Shown here piece by piece: positions 1-5,121 of a stretch of 5,415 bases of DNA. The translations under genes and the position numbers were made by a program. The first letter of the stretch is position 1; each line of letters starts with the position of its first letter. Origin of the DNA: an uncultured Oscillospiraceae bacterium (lineage in GTDB: Bacteria; Bacillota; Clostridia; Oscillospirales; Oscillospiraceae); the NCBI GenBank assembly GCA_934574095.1, contig CAKTMW010000067.1:1-5415 (forward strand), read 5' to 3'. The notes beneath the pieces were generated by a model. It saw only the letters and a list, made by a program, of their open reading frames with translations. It did not search any database and was not told where the DNA came from.

Positions 1-563
1 CCCAGCAGCTGGATCAGCAGCGTGTACAGCGTCTCCGTCCCGGCCCCCACGATGATCTGCCGGGGCGACACCGTCATGCCCCGGAACTGGTGCAGATAGT
101 CCGCGATGGCCTGCCGCAGTTCCAGCGCGCCGGTGGAGGGCGTAGGCCGCAGCAGATGGGTGTCCTGCTCCAGAATGGTCTGCCGCAGCAGCTTCGTCCA
201 CGTGGCAAAGGGGAAGTATTCGGCGGCGGTGGAGTTGGTGACGAAATCCATGAACCACTGGCGCTCCGGCGGCTCGGCGATGGTCTCCGCCATGGCGGAA
301 GACGCGGCGGTCAGCGGCTGGTCGATCCGCATCACGTAATACCCCCGCTTCTCCACGCCGCAGATGTAGCCCTCGGCGATCAGCTGCTCATAGGCGTTTT
401 TCACCGTGATGACGCTGACCTCCAGATGGGCTGCCAGCGCCCGCTTGCTGGGCAGCTTCTCTCCCGCCGCCAGCGTACCGGACAGAATGTCGCTCTTGAT
501 GTGGCGGTAGAGCTGCTCGTATAAGCTCACGCCGCCGCTTTTTTCAAAGGTATAGGTCAACAT
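1..563 (-). CDS. MocR/PdxR-type GntR regulator with aminotransferase-like domain (C-terminus cut off)
   Basis: The first 187 codons are visible; the rest runs off the left edge. Residues about 12-80 form a GntR-type winged helix (SLYEQLYRHIKSDILSG, then EKLPSKRALAAHLEVS and TVKNAYEQLIAEGYI). A linker (about 80-105) leads into the start of a fold-type I aminotransferase domain, with FPFATWTKLLRQ, STGALELRQAIADYL and QIIVGAGTETLYTLL. This is the MocR architecture: PLP is normally bound by a lysine further on, which lies outside the window. MocR members typically control PLP synthesis or uptake, or amino-acid/GABA genes. The start at 563 is preferred because GGAGGGG lies 4 bases upstream; the ATG at 576 is out of frame. 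It is transcribed divergently from an ECF S component, so control of B6 uptake is the natural inference. A full-length protein of about 450-480 aa is expected. Family sure, PdxR assignment not. Confidence 0.9.
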   Translation of the reverse strand, partial: MLTYTFEKSGGVSLYEQLYRHIKSDILSGTLAAGEKLPSKRALAAHLEVSVITVKNAYEQLIAEGYICGVEKRGYYVMRIDQPLTAASSAMAETIAEPPERQWFMDFVTNSTAAEYFPFATWTKLLRQTILEQDTHLLRPTPSTGALELRQAIADYLHQFRGMTVSPRQIIVGAGTETLYTLLIQLL

Positions 564-599
564 GTGGCCCCTCCATCTGGTATGCACATTTTGTCTCAT

Positions 600-635
600 T
601 TTGGATATTTTAATAATACCAAAGAATACTATAAT
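600..635 (+). promoter_or_regulatory. Putative S-component promoter with TTTGG/CCAAA inverted repeat
   Basis: A perfect TATAAT lies at 630-635, with a start expected near 642 and a leader of about 28 bases. The -35 position (607-612) reads ATTTTA, a poor match, as expected for a promoter that needs an activator. Just upstream an imperfect palindrome TTTGG (600-604) / CCAAA (619-623) is placed where a MocR-type activator could bind. MocR members often bind direct repeats, so the site is only a candidate. Confidence 0.4.
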
Positions 636-656
636 ACACTCCAGCAAGAAATGCAA
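628..656 (-). promoter_or_regulatory. Putative promoter of the MocR-type gene
   Basis: On the minus strand TTGCAT (651-656) and TATAGT (628-633) are separated by 17 bases, a good sigma-A pair. The start would be near 621, leaving a leader of about 58 bases. The -10 lies on top of the opposing S-component -10 (630-635), so the two promoters exclude each other. Confidence 0.5.
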
Positions 657-669
657 GGAGGCAATGACA

Positions 670-1173
670 ATGTCTGATAAAAAAATTCGTAAATTGGTGG
701 TCAGCGCTCTGATGGCCGCTCTGACGTATGTAGCCACCATGGTGGTGCAGATCCCCTCCCCCATGAACGGCTATGTGAATCTGGGTGACTGCTTCGTGCT
801 GCTGTCCGGCTGGCTGCTGGGCCCGTGGTATGGCGGCGCTGCCGCCGGTATCGGCTCCATGCTGACCGACCTGCTGTCCGGCTATGGCTACTATGCGCCC
901 GGCACCTTTGTCATCAAGGGACTTGACGCGCTGGTGGCCGCCCTGATCTTCAAGGCCATGGGCCGTACCAGTGCCGCCGCCATCGTCAGCGGCGTGGTGG
1001 GCGAGATCATCATGGTGGTGGGCTACTTCGGCTATGCCGGTCTGCTGCTGGGCAAGGGCATCGGCGCCGCCGCCAGCATCCCCGGCAATCTGGTGCAGGC
1101 CGCCATGGGTCTGGTCATCGGCTTCGTGCTGCTGAAGGTCATGCAAAAGACCCGTATTGCGGAAAAAATTTAA
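670..1173 (+). CDS. ECF transporter S component (substrate-binding membrane subunit), possibly for vitamin B6
   Basis: A 167-aa, strongly hydrophobic protein with about five to six membrane helices (first at about 8-28, last at about 137-158) and a basic C-terminus. Length and layout fit small ECF S components of the PF07155-like group. Helix 1 holds an AxxxA pattern (A13-A17), typical of contact with the shared EcfT subunit. The stretch NLGDCFVLLSGWLLGPWYGG (residues 37-56) and GTFVIKGLDALVAALIF are characteristic of the group. It would bind a vitamin precursor at the membrane and use EcfA-EcfA'-EcfT, which are not in the window. I chose 670 over the in-frame ATG at 664 because AAGGAGG (655-661) is 8 bases from 670 but only 2 from 664. 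The divergent MocR gene suggests pyridoxine/pyridoxal (PdxU-like) as substrate; hydroxymethylpyrimidine, riboflavin or another vitamin remain possible. Confidence 0.87.
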   Translation: MSDKKIRKLVVSALMAALTYVATMVVQIPSPMNGYVNLGDCFVLLSGWLLGPWYGGAAAGIGSMLTDLLSGYGYYAPGTFVIKGLDALVAALIFKAMGRTSAAAIVSGVVGEIIMVVGYFGYAGLLLGKGIGAAASIPGNLVQAAMGLVIGFVLLKVMQKTRIAEKI

Positions 1174-1185
1174 CTGTGCTATAAT
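1157..1185 (+). promoter_or_regulatory. Putative promoter of the UPF0340 gene
   Basis: TTGCGG (1157-1162), 17 bases, TATAAT (1180-1185). It overlaps the last codons and the stop of the S-component gene. The start would be near 1192, just before the hairpin at 1199-1233, giving a leader of about 80 bases. The downstream gene can therefore be expressed separately from the transporter. Confidence 0.5.
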
Positions 1186-1198
1186 AATGCTATTGAAT

Positions 1199-1233
1199 CG
1201 GACGCACTGCAACTTACCGTGGCAGTGCGTCCG
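1199..1233 (+). other. Strong 12-bp stem-loop in the leader of the UPF0340 gene
   Basis: CGGACGCACTGC (1199-1210) pairs perfectly with GCAGTGCGTCCG (1222-1233) around an 11-base loop. No T-run follows, so it is not a standard intrinsic terminator. It could protect the 3' end of the upstream transcript or act in the leader of the downstream one. A short palindrome AAAGCGCTTT (1235-1244) follows directly. Confidence 0.6.
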
Positions 1234-1271
1234 CAAAGCGCTTTCCAATACGTTGAAATGAGGTGTTTTTT

Positions 1272-1877
1272 ATGGCAGGAACCGTTCATGACGTAGAGAA
1301 TAAGAACCTGTTGGCGCAGGTAAAGGAAGAATCCGCCAACGCCGCCCGTCAGCTGGCCGAGACCGCCAGACTCCACAAGGGTCAGATCGTGGTGGTGGGC
1401 TGCTCCACCAGCGAAGTGGTGGGCCACAACGTGGGCAGCTGGTCGACGCCCGAGGTGGCCAACGCCATCTTTGAGGGGCTGAACAGCGTGTTTGCTCCCA
1501 TGGGGGTCTATATCGCCGCTCAATGCTGTGAGCACCTGAACCGCGCCCTCATCGTGGAGCACGAGGCCGTCCCCAATGGCGAGATCGTCAACGTGATGCC
1601 TCAACCCAAGGCCGGCAGCTCCTTTGCCACCGCCGCCTATCACAGCTTCCGCCATCCTGTGGCGCTGGAGGAGATCCGGGCCGATGCCGGGCTGGACATC
1701 GGCGGTACGCTGATCGGTATGCATTTGAAGAAGGTGGCCGTTCCCGTCCGCCTGCAGCAGAACCACATCGGCCAGGCCATTCTGCTGGCCGCCCGCGTCC
1801 GCCCCAAGTTCATCGGCGGCGAGAGAGCCATCTATGATGAGAGCCTGAAAGATGGCTACCCCGTGTTTGACGATTGA
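1272..1877 (+). CDS. UPF0340 / TIGR01440 family protein (YwlG-like)
   Basis: A 201-aa soluble protein that follows B. subtilis YwlG closely over its whole length. Signature blocks are GCSTSEVVG (43-51), QCCEHLNRALIVE (84-96), MPQPKAGSSFATAAY (109-123), RADAGLDIGGTLIGMH (136-151) and LAARVRPKFIGGERAIY (172-188). The conserved Cys44, Cys85-Cys86, Glu87 and His88 look like a ligand or active-site cluster, but the family has no established reaction that I know of. The start at 1272 is set by GAGGTG (1260-1265) 6 bases upstream; an in-frame GTG at 1263 lies inside that ribosome site and is unlikely. The C-terminal tail DESLKDGYPVFDD extends past where YwlG ends. It carries its own promoter and a terminator right after the stop, so it is probably a single-gene unit. 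Confidence 0.93.
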   Translation: MAGTVHDVENKNLLAQVKEESANAARQLAETARLHKGQIVVVGCSTSEVVGHNVGSWSTPEVANAIFEGLNSVFAPMGVYIAAQCCEHLNRALIVEHEAVPNGEIVNVMPQPKAGSSFATAAYHSFRHPVALEEIRADAGLDIGGTLIGMHLKKVAVPVRLQQNHIGQAILLAARVRPKFIGGERAIYDESLKDGYPVFDD

Positions 1878-1895
1878 TTGTCTCCTGAATATGAT

Positions 1896-1929
1896 AAAAA
1901 ATGAGACTGCTCACGCAGTCTCATTTTTT
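1896..1929. terminator. Bidirectional intrinsic terminator
   Basis: A 15-bp perfect stem (1896-1910 with 1915-1929) has a TCAC loop, six A on the left and six T on the right. It ends the UPF0340 transcript 18 bases after its stop, and read backwards has an equal T-run for leftward transcripts from the 58-aa gene. Confidence 0.93.
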
Positions 1930-2154
1930 GTTCCTCTTTTCGCCAACCCTTGGCCCCCTTGTGTAAAGGGGCTGTTAGCCGCAAGGCTGACTTGGGGATC
2001 GTCCTGTAGGGGCGGACGACCCTGTCCGCCCTGTCAATGACAACGGCATTTCCGATGCGGGCCGACAGAGTCGTCGGCCCCTACACACCACCCACCGGCA
2101 GTATGCTCGTAAGGGGCGGCGTCCCCGACGACCCGCACGGCAAATGCAGCGGTC
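1930..2154. repeat. Gene-free cluster of GC-rich hairpin repeats
   Basis: I see no credible gene here. The stretch is a chain of small hairpins: CCCCTT/AAGGGG (1955-1960, 1966-1971); GTTAGCC-GCAA-GGCTGAC (1974-1991); GGGCGGAC/GTCCGCCC around a 6-base loop (2010-2031); GGGCCGAC/GTCGGCCC around a 6-base loop (2059-2080); and CGTC-CCC-GACG (2120-2130). The two 8-bp units are in opposite directions: GTAGGGGC (2006-2013) faces GCCCCTAC (2077-2084). A third, decayed unit starts at GTAAGGGGCGG (2109-2119) and ends in GCACGGCAAA (2135-2144). From memory, such elements are scattered between genes in Oscillospiraceae, like REP or MITE sequences; that cannot be verified here. Confidence 0.75.
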
Positions 2155-2331
2155 TCAGTGCAGATTCATGCCCCACTTACGCTGATACTTATCCAGTCGG
2201 CGAAGCATCTCCGGGCCGTCCTCATATGTCCAGGCGATCTTGTCATAAACTGCCTGCAGATCCTCCTTGGTTCCTTGCCAATTCGAGATCACTTTTATCA
2301 ATACGTTATACTCGCTGTCCGGCATTTTCAT
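2155..2331 (-). CDS. Small unrecognised soluble protein, 58 aa
   Basis: An open frame of 58 codons starts MKMPDSEYNVLIKVISNWQG and ends RKWGMNLH before TGA. AAGGAGG (2341-2347) sits 9 bases before the ATG, an excellent ribosome site and the main reason to believe in the gene. It lies 21 bases after the stop of the 256-aa membrane-protein gene on the same strand, so the two form a likely operon. The sequence is charged, without cysteines, signal peptide or membrane segment, and looks largely helical: one helix about residues 22-33 (KEDLQAVYDKIA) and another about 40-53 (PEMLRRLDKYQRKW). I recognise no family. An antitoxin, immunity or chaperone partner of its neighbour is conceivable, but nothing in the sequence proves it. 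It is followed by repeats and the two-way terminator at 1896-1929. Confidence 0.72.
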   Translation of the reverse strand: MKMPDSEYNVLIKVISNWQGTKEDLQAVYDKIAWTYEDGPEMLRRLDKYQRKWGMNLH

Positions 2332-2352
2332 GTTGTGTTTCCTCCTTATAAA

Positions 2353-3123
2353 TTAAAAATGTATCGTCAATTCGTAGCGGCCGTTCTCGCGGTCATGGGT
2401 ATAGTAGGCCAAATACCCTTCTCCCACAGCCCATTTGGTAATTGCCTCTGCTATAAAGAATGGATTACAAACGTTCTCATCGGCGTATATCTTCTTAAAT
2501 GAAAGAACCATATACTTATAGCAAGTTACATTCCCGTTATTATCTGTTACTGCTTCAAACCAACTTAATCCGTCATCCTCCAAGGTCTTCAGAAAGTCAG
2601 GATTTTTAGCGATATATTCATTCTTCTCATTTGGGTAATAGGCTCGAAATTCCTCGAAAATCTTTTCTTTATTCAGACCCTCTTCGCCCATCAGGCACCT
2701 GTGCAGCAGCGCCTGATACTTTTCTATAAACTCAATGTGCTTTTTGTCCGCTGTCGTATAGAGGTACATGTCTGAATAAACCTGTTCACTTTGAAGCGTT
2801 ATCTCAGCATGATCAAATTGAAGCCTGTCTGCGCCGCTGGTCTCGTTTATGAATTTGACATCTTCAAATAGTGTTTTCAGGAAAGTGACCGTAGAGGATT
2901 CCTCTATTGTTCTCTCTATTTCCCGGTGTTTCCATTCCTCATTGTCCTTCGCTTTGGCCTTTTCGGATATACGAAAAATGAGCCACGGCAAATTCGTATA
3001 AATGATCGCTACCGGCAGCGCTACAAACAATGCCCCCGGAGGCCCCATAGCAGTCACGAGGATCGCCACGACCCAGACAACAACCTTGACCCAGCCCGGT
3101 GGAGAAAAGAAGCTATTTTTCAT
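2353..3123 (-). CDS. Unrecognised membrane protein with a large soluble C-terminal domain, 256 aa
   Basis: The N-terminus holds a helical hairpin: a first hydrophobic run at about 12-27, a PPG turn (28-30) and a second run at about 31-50. It is followed by the basic segment RISEKAKAK, so both ends should face the cytoplasm. Residues 51-256 are soluble: a charged, probably coiled region (about 54-76), then a mixed alpha/beta domain rich in aromatic and acidic residues (DMYLYTTADKKHIEFIEKYQ, WFEAVTDNNGNVTCYKYMVL, YLAYYTHDRENGRYELTIHF). I see no catalytic motif and recognise no family. AGGAAAGG lies 7 bases upstream of the ATG. The gene is visibly AT-richer than the recombinase, transporter and Etf genes, as often seen in acquired DNA. 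It is the first gene of a pair with the 58-aa gene. Real as a gene; function unknown. Confidence 0.85.
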   Translation of the reverse strand: MKNSFFSPPGWVKVVVWVVAILVTAMGPPGALFVALPVAIIYTNLPWLIFRISEKAKAKDNEEWKHREIERTIEESSTVTFLKTLFEDVKFINETSGADRLQFDHAEITLQSEQVYSDMYLYTTADKKHIEFIEKYQALLHRCLMGEEGLNKEKIFEEFRAYYPNEKNEYIAKNPDFLKTLEDDGLSWFEAVTDNNGNVTCYKYMVLSFKKIYADENVCNPFFIAEAITKWAVGEGYLAYYTHDRENGRYELTIHF

Positions 3124-3212
3124 TGATTAACCTTTCCTTTCATTTTCTCTCCATTTGCTTATGTGTACAATTCAAAACTCCATTTTTCTACATTGAACCG
3201 CTTATTTTATCC

Positions 3213-3240
3213 TTGAAAAATCAGCAAATTCCTGTATACT
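3213..3240 (+). promoter_or_regulatory. Orphan plus-strand promoter
   Basis: TTGAAA (3213-3218), 16 bases, TATACT (3235-3240), in an AT-rich gap. The transcript would start near 3247, at the left arm of the palindrome 3249-3287, and run antisense into the 3' end of the recombinase gene. No downstream plus-strand frame has a convincing ribosome site or protein. Confidence 0.45.
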
Positions 3241-3248
3241 TGTATTAT

Positions 3249-3287
3249 GAAAGGTGTACCTTTGCAATTTGTAAAGGTACACCTTTC
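3249..3287. repeat. 15-bp-arm inverted repeat of four AAAGGT half-sites (operator-like)
   Basis: GAAAGGTGTACCTTT (3249-3263) and AAAGGTACACCTTTC (3273-3287) are perfect reverse complements around GCAATTTGT. Each arm is itself a palindrome, AAAGGT-GT-ACCTTT and AAAGGT-AC-ACCTTT. No T-run follows on either strand, so it is not a normal terminator. It sits at the predicted start of the promoter at 3213-3240, where a repressor would bind. A recombinase crossover or subsite role is an alternative, given the recombinase that ends 21 bases to the right. Confidence 0.8.
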
Positions 3288-3307
3288 CAAATTCCCTGCA
3301 CTTCCCC

Positions 3308-4046
<739 letters not shown>

Positions 4047-4072
4047 CACGAAATAAGGGAGCTTCCCTGTTT

Positions 4073-4282
4073 TTACAGCGCAATGGGGAACATCAGGTGC
4101 AGGCCGCCGAAGACGATCAGGGTGGCCACGGTGGCAATCAGAAAGCCGCGGCAGATCTTGCGGCTTTTCTGGGCCAGCGCTTCGTTCTCGTGCTCATTCT
4201 TCCAGCGGACGAAAAACCATCCGGTACACAGCAGACAGACCACCGGTGCAAACAGCAGGCCGATCATGGCAAAGTATTCCAT
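4073..4282 (-). CDS. Small two-helix membrane protein, 69 aa
   Basis: Starts MEYFAMIGLLFAPVVCLLCT. Helix 1 spans about residues 5-25, a charged loop KNEHENEALAQKSRKICRG lies at about 30-48, and helix 2 at about 49-67 (FLIATVATLIVFGGLHLMF). With the positive loop inside, both ends would face outward. The ATG at 4282 is set by AAGGAGG (4290-4296) 7 bases upstream; the frame is open further to 4372, but that start would lie upstream of the promoter. It has its own near-consensus promoter and two terminators, so it is a well-expressed single unit and may also receive read-through from the acetyltransferase gene. I recognise no family; small hydrophobic proteins of this shape are common and often regulatory. 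Confidence 0.82.
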   Translation of the reverse strand: MEYFAMIGLLFAPVVCLLCTGWFFVRWKNEHENEALAQKSRKICRGFLIATVATLIVFGGLHLMFPIAL

Positions 4283-4309
4283 CGAGTATCCTCCTTCTTT
4301 GTTGCTTTC

Positions 4310-4338
4310 ATTATACCGGAAAACGGACACAACGTCAA
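4310..4338 (-). promoter_or_regulatory. Near-consensus sigma-A promoter of the 69-aa gene
   Basis: On the minus strand TTGACG (4333-4338), exactly 17 bases, TATAAT (4310-4315). The start would be near 4303, just before AAGGAGG (4290-4296). Best promoter in the window. Confidence 0.85.
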
Positions 4339-4383
4339 GGAAATGCTTACTGCCAGCATCAAAGCCAGCCATTCCCGCTCCGT

Positions 4384-4911
4384 TTATACATTCTCGCTGC
4401 CCTCTCTGGAAAAGCGCATGGGGGTAAAGCGCAGTCCGTTCACCGTCTGCTCCGTGTCGGTGGGCGCAAAGCCCAGATGACGGTAGACCTCCACCGCATA
4501 GGGCGAAGAATGGACGGTGAACTCCTGCCGCTCATAGTCCTGCCGCATGGCCTGAAACAAAGCGCGGCCGATCCCCCGGCGGTGATACGCATCCCTGACA
4601 AAAAATCCGCCGATATGCTGGGGCTGGCGCATACACAGCGTACCCAACAATGCATCGCCGTCAAAAGCGCCATAGAACCGCAGCGCTCGGATGCGTTGGA
4701 CATCATGCAGGCTGGCCCGGAAAAAGTCGATTCCCTCCTGCGTATACTCCGGGGCCTCAAACTGCTGAAAAACCTCCCATGTCAGAGCCAGAGCGGCGGG
4801 AACTTCTTCGCTGCACAGGCGGCGAACGGTGACTTCTTGCGATTTTTTCCATTGGAAAGCTTCTGTTTTTGCTGCATGCACTTCATTTTTTGCTTCTCCC
4901 CTTTTTCTCAT
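4384..4911 (-). CDS. GNAT-family N-acetyltransferase (start uncertain, possible frameshift)
   Basis: The GNAT core begins at EVTVRRL (residues 26-32 when counted from 4911). The acetyl-CoA loop is RRGIGRA (111-117) within the motif A strand-helix GGFFVRDAYHRRGIGRALF. SSPYAVEVYRHLGF (135-148) supplies the C-terminal tyrosine region. It should move an acetyl group from acetyl-CoA to an unknown amine in the cytoplasm. The start is a problem: ATG 4911 has no ribosome site, whereas AAGGGGAG (4896-4903) lies 9 bases before ATG 4886, which is in another frame. That frame meets an A6 run (4843-4848) where one extra A would restore the acetyltransferase frame. A contracted homopolymer, slippage or a sequencing error are all possible. 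No terminator follows, so read-through into the 69-aa gene is likely. Confidence 0.85.
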   Translation of the reverse strand: MRKRGEAKNEVHAAKTEAFQWKKSQEVTVRRLCSEEVPAALALTWEVFQQFEAPEYTQEGIDFFRASLHDVQRIRALRFYGAFDGDALLGTLCMRQPQHIGGFFVRDAYHRRGIGRALFQAMRQDYERQEFTVHSSPYAVEVYRHLGFAPTDTEQTVNGLRFTPMRFSREGSENV

Positions 4912-4920
4912 GTTGGGAAT

Positions 4921-4947
4921 AGCATACAGGAAAGTGGGGAAAATCAA
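4921..4947 (-). promoter_or_regulatory. Weak putative promoter of the acetyltransferase gene
   Basis: TTGATT (4942-4947), 15 bases, TATGCT (4921-4926) on the minus strand. Spacing is short. If used, transcription would start near 4914, leaving only about 3 bases before ATG 4911. That favours ATG 4886 as the real initiation codon. Confidence 0.3.
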
Positions 4948-4991
4948 TAGTCTATTTCTTTATGGGTATGTGTTCATTTTATAGGCAGCAG

Positions 4992-5066
4992 GTTGCCCTT
5001 TGTTGCCCTTTTATCGGTACATTAACCGCCTTTATTGGTACATAAAACGGGGTTATTGGGTACATA
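4992..5066. repeat. Short tandem repeats: 2 x 10 bp and 3 x about 21 bp
   Basis: GTTGCCCTTT occurs twice in direct tandem (4992-5001, 5002-5011). Three imperfect units follow at 5010-5030, 5031-5051 and from 5052. Each has the form TTAT-T/C-GG-TACAT-A/T-AA, and the third has one extra G. The period of 21-22 bp equals two helical turns, so GGTACAT would lie on one face of the DNA. The repeats fill the space between the etfA terminator and the acetyltransferase promoter region. No gene is evident at 4948-5121. Confidence 0.7.
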
Positions 5067-5098
5067 AAAAAAGCTGTCCGGGTGAAACCGGACAGCTT
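5066..5098 (-). terminator. Intrinsic terminator of etfA
   Basis: An 11-bp perfect stem (5071-5081 with 5088-5098), GTGAAA loop, and on the minus strand a run of seven T (5066-5072, overlapping the stem base). It lies 23 bases after the etfA stop. Confidence 0.92.
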
Positions 5099-5121
5099 CT
5101 TTATGTTTGTTGAGCGAAACC

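Noticed and set aside
562..669. Earlier starts for the S component (562, 664)
   Set aside because: 562 would place the promoter inside the gene, and 664 is only 2 bases from AAGGAGG; 670 has the proper 8-base spacing.
610..1248. Long minus-strand open frame (212 codons) opposite the S-component gene
   Set aside because: It is rich in His, Gln and Gly, as expected from reading GC-rich coding DNA backwards, has no ribosome site, and the plus-strand protein is clearly real.
1179..1766. Minus-strand open frame (195 codons) opposite the UPF0340 gene
   Set aside because: Shadow of a strongly conserved plus-strand gene; it also crosses the leader hairpin and lacks a ribosome site.
2158..2502. Plus-strand open frames across the 58-aa gene and the end of the 256-aa gene
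   Set aside because: No ribosome site or recognisable protein; the minus strand has a well-placed AAGGAGG and coherent proteins.
3249..3287. Intrinsic terminator of the recombinase
   Set aside because: The stem is strong, but no T-run follows on the minus strand, and the inner palindromes and the adjoining promoter suit an operator better.
4246..4950. Plus-strand open frame of 234 codons opposite the acetyltransferase
   Set aside because: The GNAT motifs on the minus strand account for this DNA; the plus frame gives a low-complexity protein and crosses the promoter of the 69-aa gene.
4992..5066. CRISPR array
   Set aside because: The repeats are only about 21 bp and directly adjoining, with no unique spacers and no cas genes.
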